Assembly (NCBI RefSeq): GCF_900112645.1
Contig: NZ_FOMO01000001.1
Coordinates: 124,001-188,000 of the forward strand
Direction: 5' to 3'
DNA: 64,000 nucleotides
Origin: Phytopseudomonas straminea
GTDB lineage: Bacteria; Pseudomonadota; Gammaproteobacteria; Pseudomonadales; Pseudomonadaceae
Numbering within the stretch: the first letter of the stretch is position 1; every line of letters begins with the position of its first letter. This document shows positions 54,847 to 64,000 of this stretch, piece after piece. Made by a program: the position numbers and the translations under genes. The notes under the pieces were generated by a model that was not told where the DNA came from, searched no databases, and saw only the letters and a list, made by a program, of their open reading frames with translations.

Positions 54847-56667
54847 TCAGTTCTTGGCTTTCTTGGCAGCGCGGGTGCGCTCGCCTTCGTCGAGGATCTT
54901 CTTGCGCAGACGGATCGACTTCGGCGTCACTTCGCACAGCTCGTCGTCCTGGATGAATTCCAGAGCCTGCTCCAGGGTGAAGCGAACCGGCGGCACCAGG
55001 GCGATGGTTTCGTCCTTGCCCGAAGCACGCATGTTGTCGAGCTTCTTGCCCTTGGTTGGGTTGACGCCCAGGTCGTTGTCGCGGCTGTTCAGGCCGATGA
55101 TCTGACCGTTGTAGACTTCCTGGCCGTGCTCGACGAACAGCTTGCCGCGCGCCTGCAGGGTTTCCAGGGAGTAGGTCAGCGCCTTGCCGGTATCGATCGA
55201 CACCAGTACGCCGTTCTGGCGGCCGGACATGTGGCCCGACTTCATCACGTCGTAACGGTCGAAGATAGAGGTCAGGATGCCTGCACCGTTGGTCAGGGTC
55301 AGGAAGGCGTTACGGAAGCCGATCAGACCACGAGCCGGGATGTTGTATTCCAGGCGTACGCGACCTTTGCCGTCCGGCACCATGTTGCTCAGGTCGCCTT
55401 TACGCAGACCCATTTCTTCCATGACCTTGCCCTGGGATTCTTCCGGGATGTCGATGGTGACGTTCTCGTACGGCTCGTGCTTGGCGCCGTCGACTTCACG
55501 GATGATCACTTCCGGACGGCCAACGCCCATCTCGAAGCCTTCGCGACGCATGTTCTCGATCAGTACCGACAGGTGCAGCTCACCGCGGCCGGAGACCTTG
55601 AACTTGTCGGCCGAGTCGCCTTCTTCGACGCGCAAGGCCACGTTGTACAGCAGTTCCTTGTCCAGACGCTCCTTGATGTTGCGGCTGGTGACGAACTTGC
55701 CTTCCTTGCCGCAGAACGGCGAATCGTTGACCTGGAAGGTCATGGAAACGGTCGGCTCGTCGACGGTCAGCGGCTTCATGGCCTCGACGTTGTTCTGGTC
55801 GCACAGAGTGTCGGAGATGAACAGCTCGTCCATGCCGCTGACGCAGACGATGTCGCCGGCAGTGGCTTCTTCGACGTCCACGCGGTGCAGACCGTGGTGG
55901 CCCATCAGCTTGAGGATACGGCCGTTACGCTTCTTGCCTTCGGTGTCGATGGCAGTGACCGGGGTGTTCGGCTTGACGCGACCACGGGCGATACGGCCAA
56001 CACCGATGATGCCCAGGAAGCTGTTGTAGTCCAGTGCGGAGATCTGCATCTGGAACGGGCCGTCGATGTCGACGTTCGGCGCCGGCACGTGGTCGACGAT
56101 GGCCTGGTACAGCGGAGTCAGGTCTTCGGCCATGTCGGTGTGGTCCAGACCGGCGATGCCGTTCAGGGCGCTGGCGTAGACGACCTGGAAGTCCAGCTGC
56201 TCTTCGGTGGCACCGAGGTTGTCGAATAGGTCGAAGATCTGGTCCATGACCCAGTCAGGACGCGCGCCCGGACGGTCGATCTTGTTGATCACAACGATCG
56301 GACGCAGGCCGGCTTCGAAGGCCTTCTTGGTCACGAAACGGGTTTGCGGCATCGGGCCGTCCTGGGCGTCGACGACCAGCAGTACGGAGTCGACCATCGA
56401 CATCACGCGTTCTACTTCACCGCCGAAGTCGGCGTGGCCGGGGGTGTCGACGATGTTGATGCGGTAGTCGTTCCACTTGATGGCGGTGTTCTTGGCCAGA
56501 ATGGTGATGCCGCGCTCTTTTTCCTGGTCGTTGCTGTCCATCACGCGCTCGTCGTTGAGCTCGCTGCGCTCCAGGGTGCCTGACTGACGCAGCAGAGCGT
56601 CGACCAGGGTGGTCTTGCCATGGTCAACGTGGGCGATGATGGCGATGTTGCGTAGATTCTCGATCAC
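54847..56667 (-). CDS. typA: Ribosome-associated GTPase TypA/BipA
   Basis: A 606-residue translational GTPase of the EF-G family. G1 is AHVDHGKTT (13-21), G3 is [14 protein letters not shown], and G4 is [12 protein letters not shown]. It then has domains II, III and V and the BipA C-terminal domain. It helps 50S assembly and growth under stress; in Pseudomonas it affects virulence and biofilm. The start is a GTG at 56667 giving [20 protein letters not shown], the family N-terminus. Confidence 0.97.
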   Translation of the reverse strand: MIENLRNIAIIAHVDHGKTTLVDALLRQSGTLERSELNDERVMDSNDQEKERGITILAKNTAIKWNDYRINIVDTPGHADFGGEVERVMSMVDSVLLVVDAQDGPMPQTRFVTKKAFEAGLRPIVVINKIDRPGARPDWVMDQIFDLFDNLGATEEQLDFQVVYASALNGIAGLDHTDMAEDLTPLYQAIVDHVPAPNVDIDGPFQMQISALDYNSFLGIIGVGRIARGRVKPNTPVTAIDTEGKKRNGRILKLMGHHGLHRVDVEEATAGDIVCVSGMDELFISDTLCDQNNVEAMKPLTVDEPTVSMTFQVNDSPFCGKEGKFVTSRNIKERLDKELLYNVALRVEEGDSADKFKVSGRGELHLSVLIENMRREGFEMGVGRPEVIIREVDGAKHEPYENVTIDIPEESQGKVMEEMGLRKGDLSNMVPDGKGRVRLEYNIPARGLIGFRNAFLTLTNGAGILTSIFDRYDVMKSGHMSGRQNGVLVSIDTGKALTYSLETLQARGKLFVEHGQEVYNGQIIGLNSRDNDLGVNPTKGKKLDNMRASGKDETIALVPPVRFTLEQALEFIQDDELCEVTPKSIRLRKKILDEGERTRAAKKAKN

Positions 56668-56839
56668 AGTAGTGGTCTCGTAGGTTGGGTCGGGCTACCC
56701 GGCAGTTGCTTCAAGGGCCCAACGCGAAAAATCGGGATTAAGGGTAAAGGCAGTCTGTTAAGGCTGTGTGGCGGCAAACTCACCGCCAATCAGGTCGGGA
56801 GGGCGATGGCGGATGCTGCCGCCATTGAGTCCGGGCGTC

Positions 56840-58294
56840 TTATGCCGGACGATAAACGCGCACATTGGCATGCCCCTCGCTCAGCAGGTGATGGGCATGC
56901 AGGCGGCTCATGACGCCCCTGTCGCAATAAAGGAGGTACTGGCGGTTCTCGTCCAGCTCCTTGAAACGATTATTGATGGCGTAGAACGGCAACGCCTGGA
57001 CTTCCACGCCCTCGATTTCCAGCGGCTCATCTTCGGCCTGGTCGGGGTGGCGAATGTCGATCACCACGTGGCCGGGCAGCGCCTCGGCGACTTCCTCGAC
57101 CTGCACGTCCTGGCCCAGCTCTTCGATCACCCGATCGATGGCGATCAGGCGCGCACGCTCGAGGGCGCGCTCGAGCACCGCCATGTCGAACTGTTCTTCT
57201 TCATGGACGACGCGATGGGGCTTGGCCTTGGTGGTCGGGTTCACCGAAATCACGCCGCAATACTCGGGCATGTGACGGGCGAACTCGGCCGTGCCGATGG
57301 TCTCGGCGGTGTCGATGATGTCCTGCTTGTGGCTGGTGATCAGCGGGCGCAGCACCAGCTTGTCGGTGACCGAGTCGATCACCGAGAGGTTCGGCAGGGT
57401 CTGGCTGGACACCTGGCTGACTGCCTCGCCGGTCACCAGAGCATCGATCTGCAGACGCTCGGCCAGGCGGCTGGCGGCGCGCAGCATCATGCGCTTGAGG
57501 GTGACGCCCATGTAGCTGTTGTCGACCTTGCCGAGAATCTCGCCGAGCACTTCCTCGAACGGCACGCTGATGAACAGCACGCGCTGGCTGCTGCCGTACT
57601 TCTTCCACAGGTAGTGAGCGACTTCCATCACGCCCAGCTCGTGGGCGCGGCCGCCGAGGTTGAAGAAGCAAAAGTGGCTCATCAAGCCACGGCGCATGAT
57701 CTGGTAGGCCGCCACGGTGGAGTCGAAGCCGCCGCTCATCAGCACCAGGGTCTGCTCCAGCGAGCCCAGGGGGTAGCCACCCAGGCCCGGGTGCTGGTGA
57801 TGAATGACGTACAGGCGCTCGTTGCGGATCTCGATGCGTACTTCGACCTCGGGTTTCTTCAGGTCGATACCGGCAGCGCCGCACTGCTGGCGCAGCTGGC
57901 TGCCGACGTAGCGCTCCACATCTATAGAGGAGAACGAATGGCGGCCACCGCGCTTGCAGCGCACCGAGAAGATCTTGCCGGCCAGTTGCTCGCCGTAATG
58001 GAGCTTGCACTTGGCGACGATATCGTCGAAGTCGCCCAGCGGATATTCGTCGATCTGCAGGAAGTGCACGATGCCTGGCACGCAGCTCAGGCGCTCGACG
58101 ATCTCCTGCTGGACCTTGGGCTCGGCCACCTCGGTTTTCACTTCCAGATTGTCCCAGACACCGGTGACCTGCAGCTGCGGGTCGAGATCACGCAACACCA
58201 CGCGGATGTTCTTGGCCAGCTGCCGAATGAAGTTCTTGCGAACCGGCGGGCTCTTGATGGTGATTTCCGGGAAGACTTTGACGATCAGTTTCAT
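56840..58294 (-). CDS. thiI: tRNA 4-thiouridine synthase / thiamine thiazole sulfur carrier
   Basis: A 484-residue enzyme: ferredoxin-like and THUMP domains (about 1-165), a PP-loop ATPase with [14 protein letters not shown] (about 178-191), and a C-terminal rhodanese domain with the persulfide cysteine C457 in YCDRGVMS. It makes s4U8 in tRNA and supplies sulfur for thiazole. The full-length type with rhodanese is present, as in E. coli (482 residues). It lies 172 bases before typA on the same strand. Confidence 0.96.
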   Translation of the reverse strand: MKLIVKVFPEITIKSPPVRKNFIRQLAKNIRVVLRDLDPQLQVTGVWDNLEVKTEVAEPKVQQEIVERLSCVPGIVHFLQIDEYPLGDFDDIVAKCKLHYGEQLAGKIFSVRCKRGGRHSFSSIDVERYVGSQLRQQCGAAGIDLKKPEVEVRIEIRNERLYVIHHQHPGLGGYPLGSLEQTLVLMSGGFDSTVAAYQIMRRGLMSHFCFFNLGGRAHELGVMEVAHYLWKKYGSSQRVLFISVPFEEVLGEILGKVDNSYMGVTLKRMMLRAASRLAERLQIDALVTGEAVSQVSSQTLPNLSVIDSVTDKLVLRPLITSHKQDIIDTAETIGTAEFARHMPEYCGVISVNPTTKAKPHRVVHEEEQFDMAVLERALERARLIAIDRVIEELGQDVQVEEVAEALPGHVVIDIRHPDQAEDEPLEIEGVEVQALPFYAINNRFKELDENRQYLLYCDRGVMSRLHAHHLLSEGHANVRVYRPA

Positions 58295-58424
58295 GGGAGC
58301 AAATGTCGGGGGCCAGGGCCTGAAAAACAGGGGCGCGGATTATAAAGGAAATTGCTCAACCTTTGATCAAAAATCCGCAAACAATCTGACGCCGCACCAA
58401 GATCGAACACAATGCCAATAAATT

Positions 58425-58439
58425 GCACCATTGAGGTGC
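58425..58439 (+). promoter_or_regulatory. NtrC binding site upstream of glnA
   Basis: GCACC-ATTGA-GGTGC is a perfect inverted repeat matching the NtrC consensus. It lies 75 bases upstream of the sigma-54 promoter element, a normal enhancer distance. Confidence 0.8.
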
Positions 58440-58513
58440 TTAAGTGGTTCGTTTTGTAGCGCCACTAGCTGCTACAGCGCTGTGTTTCGGGGCATGCGTC
58501 CATCACGGGGCAC

Positions 58514-58529
58514 TGGCATGCATATTGCT
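58514..58529 (+). promoter_or_regulatory. Sigma-54 (-24/-12) promoter of glnA
   Basis: TGGCATG-CATAT-TGCT has GG at 58515-58516 and GC at 58527-58528, exactly ten bases apart, as required by RpoN. It lies about 95 bases before the glnA start. Confidence 0.8.
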
Positions 58530-58624
58530 CCCTTGTGAGGCAGGGTGTCCTGGCCGACTATCGGGCCCGGCGTCACGAACTCAAAGAAGGGTCAACGAAC
58601 GACCCTATCCACCTGGAGGACAAC

Positions 58625-60031
58625 ATGTCTAAGGCTGTTCAACTGATCAAAGAACACGACGTGAAGTGGGTAGACCTGCGCTTCACCGATACCAAAGGTA
58701 AGCAGCACCACGTGACCATGCCGGCCCGTGACGCCCTGGACGAAGACTTCTTCGAACACGGCAAGATGTTCGACGGCTCCTCCATCCACGGCTGGAAAGG
58801 CATCGAAGCCTCCGACATGATCCTGATGCCGGTTGACGATACCGCCGTACTGGATCCGTTCACCGAAGAGCCGACCCTGATCCTGGTCTGCGACATCATC
58901 GAGCCGAGCACCATGCAAGGCTATGACCGCGATCCACGCTCCATCGCCAAGCGCGCCGAAGAATTCCTCAAAGGCACCGGCCTGGGCGACACCGTATTCG
59001 TGGGCCCGGAGCCAGAGTTCTTCATCTTCGACGAAGTGAAGTTCAAGTCCGACATCTCCGGCTCGATGTTCAAGATCTACTCCGAGCAAGGCTCCTGGAT
59101 GACCGACCAGGACGTGGAAGGCGGCAACAAAGGCCACCGTCCAGCCGTCAAAGGCGGTTACTTCCCGGTTCCGCCGTGCGACCACGACCACGAAATCCGT
59201 ACTGCCATGTGTAATGCCATGGAAGAAATGGGCCTGGTCGTCGAAGTGCACCACCACGAAGTGGCCACCGCCGGCCAGAACGAAATCGGTGTGAAGTTCA
59301 ACACCCTGGTCGCCAAGGCTGACGAAGTTCAGACCCTGAAGTACTGCGTACACAACGTGGCCGATGCCTACGGTAAAACCGCGACCTTCATGCCCAAGCC
59401 CCTGTACGGCGACAACGGTTCGGGTATGCACGTCCACATGTCGATCTCCAAAGACGGCAAGAACACCTTCGCAGGCGAAGGCTATGCCGGTCTGTCCGAG
59501 ACCGCTCTGTACTTCATCGGCGGCATCATCAAGCACGGTAAGGCCCTGAACGGCTTCACCAACCCGTCGACCAACTCCTACAAGCGCCTGGTTCCGGGCT
59601 TCGAAGCGCCGGTCATGCTGGCCTACTCGGCTCGCAACCGTTCCGCTTCGATCCGTATCCCGTACGTGTCGAGCCCGAAAGCCCGCCGTATCGAAGCGCG
59701 CTTCCCGGATCCGGCTGCCAACCCGTACCTGGCCTTCGCTGCATTGCTGATGGCCGGTATCGACGGTATCCAGAACAAGATCCACCCTGGCGACGCAGCG
59801 GACAAGAACCTGTACGACCTGCCGCCGGAAGAAGGCAAGCTGATCCCGCAGGTTTGCGGCAGCCTGAAAGAAGCCCTGGAAGAGCTGGACAAGGGCCGCG
59901 CGTTCCTGACCAAGGGCGGCGTGTTCTCCGACGATTTCATCGATGCCTACATCGAGCTGAAATCGGAAGAAGAAATCAAGGTACGCACCTTCGTACACCC
60001 GCTGGAATACGACCTGTACTACAGCGTCTAA
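58625..60031 (+). CDS. glnA: Glutamine synthetase type I
   Basis: A 468-residue dodecameric enzyme that makes glutamine from glutamate, ammonia and [15 protein letters not shown] and the metal-site [10 protein letters not shown] are in place. [16 protein letters not shown] forms the ATP/glutamate site, and NLYDLPPEE holds the adenylylation Tyr (about 398), so activity is controlled by GlnE. The start at 58625 has GGAGGA before it. Sigma-54/NtrC sites upstream and ntrBC downstream give nitrogen control. A strong terminator follows. Confidence 0.98.
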   Translation: MSKAVQLIKEHDVKWVDLRFTDTKGKQHHVTMPARDALDEDFFEHGKMFDGSSIHGWKGIEASDMILMPVDDTAVLDPFTEEPTLILVCDIIEPSTMQGYDRDPRSIAKRAEEFLKGTGLGDTVFVGPEPEFFIFDEVKFKSDISGSMFKIYSEQGSWMTDQDVEGGNKGHRPAVKGGYFPVPPCDHDHEIRTAMCNAMEEMGLVVEVHHHEVATAGQNEIGVKFNTLVAKADEVQTLKYCVHNVADAYGKTATFMPKPLYGDNGSGMHVHMSISKDGKNTFAGEGYAGLSETALYFIGGIIKHGKALNGFTNPSTNSYKRLVPGFEAPVMLAYSARNRSASIRIPYVSSPKARRIEARFPDPAANPYLAFAALLMAGIDGIQNKIHPGDAADKNLYDLPPEEGKLIPQVCGSLKEALEELDKGRAFLTKGGVFSDDFIDAYIELKSEEEIKVRTFVHPLEYDLYYSV

Positions 60032-60060
60032 GCCAGCCACGCTGCCTGGCGGCGTAACGA

Positions 60061-60095
60061 AAACCTCCCCGGTTCTGCCGGGGAGGTTTTTTTAT
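60061..60095 (+). terminator. Rho-independent terminator of glnA
   Basis: AAACCTCCCCGG-TTCTG-CCGGGGAGGTTT with a run of seven T, about 30 bases past the stop. Confidence 0.9.
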
Positions 60096-60258
60096 GCCCG
60101 CCGCCTGCGAAACGTGGCAGGCGAGAGTGCAAATGGCCCCAGTCATTTTTTATGCCCGGCTATTTTTCAGCGCCAGTGCAAATCCTTGGAGCCGCGCGCT
60201 TGCCAGCACGCGATGGCGGTGCAAGGCTATCGCCATCACCCGACAGGAGAACGGCCCG

Positions 60259-60789
60259 ATGCGCCGCACGCTCACTTGCCTGCTGCTGATCCTGGCCCTG
60301 CCGGTCAGCGCACAGATCTACAAGTACACTGACGCCAACGGCAACACGGTGTTCACCAACCAGCCGCCGGAAGGTACCAAGGCCGAAAGCGTCGAGCTCA
60401 AGCCGATCAACACCAGCACCTCGGCGGAAGCGCCCACTACAACCAGCAGCGAACCGCGCCTGAGCGAACTGCCGCAAAATCCCTACCAGATTCTCGAACT
60501 GCGCGACCTGCCCAGCGAGGAAGCGCTACGCGCCAACAACGGCACCTTTTCCGTCGGCGTGACCATCGAACCGCGCCTGGGCCCAGGACATAGCCTGCGC
60601 CTGCTGCTCGACGGCAAGCCTTATGGCCAGCCTAGCAACGTGCCGCGCCTGCAACTGACTGAAGTGGACCGCGGCGAGCACAGCATTGCCGTGGCCGTGA
60701 TGCAGGGCGAGCGGATTGTTCAGCAGAGCGAGACGCGCACCTTCACGGTGCAGCGGGTCGGCACCCACAGCCCGGGTCGGGGTAACTGA
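60259..60789 (+). CDS. DUF4124 domain protein (first of tandem pair)
   Basis: A 176-residue secreted or periplasmic protein. The signal peptide is about 1-18 (LPVSAQ). The DUF4124 module follows at once (QIYKYTDANGNTVFTNQPPE). A Ser/Thr/Pro linker leads to a beta-rich C-terminal domain (GHSLRLLLDGKPYGQPSNVP...DRGEHSIAVAVM). CAGGAG(A) before the ATG at 60259 supports the start. The function of DUF4124 is unknown. It lies between glnA and ntrB. Confidence 0.88.
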   Translation: MRRTLTCLLLILALPVSAQIYKYTDANGNTVFTNQPPEGTKAESVELKPINTSTSAEAPTTTSSEPRLSELPQNPYQILELRDLPSEEALRANNGTFSVGVTIEPRLGPGHSLRLLLDGKPYGQPSNVPRLQLTEVDRGEHSIAVAVMQGERIVQQSETRTFTVQRVGTHSPGRGN

Positions 60790-60794
60790 AGGCC

Positions 60795-61421
60795 ATGCGC
60801 GCGCTGCTTTTCGCCCTGTTACTGGTCGCCCTGCCGAGCCTCGCCCAGGTCTACACCTACGTGGATGCCGAGGGTAACCGGGTGTTCACCGACAGCCCTC
60901 GCGATGGCAACGCCAAACAGGTGCAGATGGCGCCGTCCAACCGCATCGAGCAGCCAACTCGGCGCCTGTCACCCCCTCCCGCTCCTGCCGCCCCCGCCGG
61001 ACCGATCCTCAGCTACGAGCTGCTGCGCATTACCATTCCGCAGCCTGACGCGACCATCAACGACAACGCCGGCAACCTGATCGTCACCGCCAATGCCGAG
61101 CCAGCCCTGTACCCGGGCCACCGCTATCGCCTGCTGCTCGATGGCCAGCCCTACGGCGAAGCTGGGCGCAGCCCGGTGTTCCCCTTGCAGAATATCGACC
61201 GCGGCACCCACCAGATTGCCGTGGAGATCATCACCGAGGGCGGCATCATCGTCGAACGCACGCCAAGCCAGCCCTTCCACATGAAGCGCGTGTCCCTGGC
61301 CCAGAAGCGCAAGGTTCGCCCCTGCGAAAAGGACGATTACGGCGTGCGCCCCGAGTGCCCGATCAAGGACAAGCCCAAGGAAGAGGACAAAGGCATCATC
61401 GGCATCCTGCCGTTCCTTTAA
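60795..61421 (+). CDS. DUF4124 domain protein (second of tandem pair)
   Basis: A 208-residue paralogue of the previous product: signal peptide (about 1-17), DUF4124 (QVYTYVDAEGNRVFTDSPRD), Pro-rich linker, then the same C-terminal fold (GHRYRLLLDGQPYGEAGRSP...DRGTHQIAVEII). A charged tail carries a pair of cysteines (RPCEKDDYGVRPECPIKDK). It starts five bases after the first gene's stop, so the two are one operon. Confidence 0.87.
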   Translation: MRALLFALLLVALPSLAQVYTYVDAEGNRVFTDSPRDGNAKQVQMAPSNRIEQPTRRLSPPPAPAAPAGPILSYELLRITIPQPDATINDNAGNLIVTANAEPALYPGHRYRLLLDGQPYGEAGRSPVFPLQNIDRGTHQIAVEIITEGGIIVERTPSQPFHMKRVSLAQKRKVRPCEKDDYGVRPECPIKDKPKEEDKGIIGILPFL

Positions 61422-61644
61422 CTTTCGGCTCGGTTTCAGGGTTTGCCTGCAGAGTGGCGGGCGGCGATCCGCTGTAGCTCCGAGCTCTTTGTCTGCCTTG
61501 ATAAAGAATTCGAGGCTAAAGCCTCTCCCACAAAGCTCCGCGCCTGTCGTCCGCTTCTGCCTTGTAGCAGCCTCTTCCATCTCGCCTAAAAGATTGTGAG
61601 TAGACTCCGGGCTTATCCGCGCGATATTTGCTCACACCCAACTC

Positions 61645-61672
61645 GCACCATTAAGGTGCGCGCTGGCGCACC
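61645..61672 (+). promoter_or_regulatory. NtrC-like site overlapping a second palindrome
   Basis: GCACC-ATTAA-GGTGC (61645-61659) has the same half-sites and spacing as the glnA NtrC site. It overlaps GGTGCGC-GCTG-GCGCACC (61655-61672). Together they suggest tandem NtrC binding in front of ntrB. Confidence 0.65.
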
Positions 61673-61777
61673 GATTTCTATACTCATCCCAAATTGGCAC
61701 ACGCCTACCAGCTTCACTGCGCCGAAAAGAGGCCAATTACGGGAGTTTTCTGCTGCCTGCGCTTCTTTGCAGGGCTT

Positions 61778-61793
61778 TGGTTTGCTTCTTGCA
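61778..61793 (+). promoter_or_regulatory. Candidate sigma-54 promoter of ntrBC
   Basis: TGGTTTGCTTCTTGCA has GG (61779-61780) and GC (61791-61792) ten bases apart, with a good -12 (TTGCA) and a poor -24 (TGGTTT). It lies 119 bases past the NtrC-like site. Confidence 0.45.
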
Positions 61794-61977
61794 TTTTCTC
61801 CCGCACTGCCGCGAGCCAGGGCGTTTCGCTCTCACTCGCCGGCCCTTCTGCCCTATCGCACGAGGAACGACTTTTGGCTGGCCCACACCTGCAACGAGAC
61901 TTGCCACGCTGCGCCACGTTGCCAGACAACGACTCGGCCGTGCTCCAGGCAAGCTGCACGCTGGCGGGCGCAGAGCG

Positions 61978-63059
61978 ATGATCATCAACGACTCGCTGCA
62001 TCGCCTGCTGCTCGACAATCTGACCACAGCGACGCTGCTGCTCAACGCCGACCTGCGCCTGGAATACATGAACCCCGCCGCGGAGATGCTTCTGGCGGTC
62101 AGCGGCCAACGCAGCCATGGCCAGTTCATCAGCGAACTGTTCACCGAAACCCGCGAAGCCCTCGGCGCCTTGAGACAGGCGGTGGCTGAAGCCCACCCGT
62201 TCAACAAGCGCGAGGCGGTGCTGACCACCCAGACCGGCCAGAGCCTAACCGTCGACTACGCCGTGACGCCGGTACTCAGCCGCGGTGAAACCCTGCTGCT
62301 GCTCGAAGTGCACCCGCGCGACCGGCTGCTGCGCATCACCAAGGAAGAGGCTCAACTGTCCAAGCAGGAAACCACCAAGCTACTGGTGCGCGGCCTGGCC
62401 CACGAGATCAAGAACCCCCTGGGCGGCATTCGTGGAGCTGCCCAGCTGCTGGCCCGCGAGTTGCCCGAAGAGAGCCTCAAGGATTACACCAACGTGATCA
62501 TCGAGGAGTCCGACCGCCTGCGTAACCTGGTCGACCGCATGCTCGGCTCCAACAAACTGCCGTCCCTGGCAATCACCAACGTGCATGAGGTGCTCGAGCG
62601 CGTCGCCAGCCTGGTAGAAGCGGAAAGCCAGGGCAGCGTGGTGCTGGTGCGCGATTACGACCCAAGCATCCCCGACCTGATCGTCGACCGCGAGCAGATG
62701 ATCCAGGCGGTGCTCAACATCGTGCGTAATGCCATGCAGGCGCTGGCCGCCAAACCCGAGCTGCGTCCCGGCCGCATCACCCTGCGCACGCGCACCCTGC
62801 GACAGTTCACCATCGGCTACATCCGCCACCGCCTGGTGACCAAGATCGAGATCATCGACAACGGCCCGGGCATTCCGCCAGAGCTGCAGGAAACCATCTT
62901 CTATCCCATGGTCAGCGGGCGTGCCGACGGCACCGGGCTGGGCCTGGCGATTACCCAGAACATCATCAGTCAGCATCAAGGCCTGATCGAATGCGAGAGC
63001 CACCCCGGGCAAACCGTGTTCTCGATCTTTCTGCCGCTGGAACAAGGAGCAACGCCGAC

Positions 63060-63063
<4 letters not shown>
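61978..63063 (+). CDS. ntrB: Nitrogen regulation sensor kinase NtrB (GlnL)
   Basis: A 361-residue cytosolic kinase. A PAS domain (about 8-115) is followed by the H-box with GLAHEIKNPLGGIRGAAQLL (phospho-acceptor H142) and the ATPase domain with IVRNAMQAL, IIDNGPGIPPELQE and GTGLGLAITQNI. PII controls its kinase/phosphatase balance, and it phosphorylates NtrC when nitrogen is short. The ATG at 61978 is followed by MIINDSLHRLLLDNL, the usual start. The stop overlaps the ntrC start (ATGA). Confidence 0.95.

Positions 63064-64000
<937 letters not shown>

Larger units (their letters stand above)
61422..61977. other. Intergenic region before ntrB: REP fragment, NtrC-like site and sigma-54-like sites
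   Basis: No gene is seen. At 61511-61524, GAGGCT-AA-AGCCTC followed by TCCCACA is a REP fragment. At 61645-61672 an NtrC-type palindrome overlaps a second palindrome. A -24 TTGGCAC-like element lies at about 61694 but lacks a -12. Another site, TGG-N10-GC, is at 61778-61792. Confidence 0.6.

Noticed and set aside
58592..60040. 482-codon minus-strand frame opposite glnA
   Set aside because: Fully antisense to glnA, with no recognisable protein family.
61690..61710. Sigma-54 promoter at TTGGCACACGCC
   Set aside because: The -24 is good but the sequence ten bases on is CC rather than GC, so the downstream site at 61778 is preferred.

Overview
The window is a compact, high-GC stretch of a Pseudomonas chromosome. 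The evidence is the bioBFHCD cluster without bioA, glcB (malate synthase G), creBC/creD, dtd-pip, fbp, typA, thiI, glnA and ntrBC, all with Pseudomonas-like protein sequences and intergenic REP-type palindromes. No rRNA, tRNA, IS element, prophage or CRISPR array was seen. The species cannot be fixed from this alone. From memory, the gene order resembles two blocks that lie far apart in P. aeruginosa PAO1 (roughly PA0463-PA0508 and PA5072-PA5125), joined near 34.5-35.2 kb.

Layout. 0-3.3 kb: minus-strand operon of an enolase-superfamily enzyme, a peptide-type solute-binding protein and a DppB-like permease cut by the window edge. 3.7-4.6 kb: a tiny YqaE/Pmp3 membrane protein and an NAD(P)H-dependent FMN reductase. 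4.9-10 kb: two large acyl-CoA dehydrogenases flanking a membrane diguanylate cyclase. 10.1-11.2 kb: a SprA-like HExxH protein and an 88-residue protein that looks like a miniature flagellar rod protein. 11.3-15.8 kb: biotin genes bioB-bioF-bioH-bioC-bioD, tightly overlapping, with a BirA-type operator in front of bioB. 15.9-19.5 kb: comF, modE-like regulator, srkA-like kinase, rarD. 19.5-23 kb: gcvR-like ACT protein, acetyltransferase, glcB. 23.2-31.6 kb: acyltransferase with a GH5 glycosidase, a cNMP/CBS/DUF294 protein with a DnaQ-like exonuclease, a U32 peptidase-family (TrhP-like) protein, creD. 31.7-34.4 kb: CBS protein, creC, creB.

34.43-35.17 kb is a 0.75 kb gene-free stretch of four degenerate ~185-bp direct repeats. 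Three carry a perfect DnaA box on one strand, paired with a box-like site in the opposite orientation. This is the most unusual feature of the window. 35.2-42.2 kb: a chemoreceptor, a retropepsin-like 'ATP-dependent zinc protease' family protein, a polar amino-acid ABC transporter, dtd and pip. 42.3-46.9 kb: small hypothetical, lipocalin and BamE-like lipoproteins, DUF924, fbp, and a 7TM-PAS-GGDEF cyclase. 47.3-54.5 kb: Cys-cluster protein, tandem serine hydrolases of the class A beta-lactamase fold, DUF3999 and DUF2339. 54.8-64 kb: typA, thiI, glnA, two DUF4124 proteins, ntrB and the start of ntrC.

Functionally the window is mostly core metabolism and its control: biotin synthesis, glyoxylate and gluconeogenic carbon flow (glcB, fbp), acyl-CoA oxidation, nitrogen assimilation (glnA with a sigma-54 promoter and NtrC site; ntrBC with a second NtrC-like site), and envelope or c-di-GMP signalling. 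Several regulatory sites can be read directly: BirA-type, NtrC/sigma-54, an 11-bp palindrome in front of glcB, and a GntR-like operator in front of the first operon.
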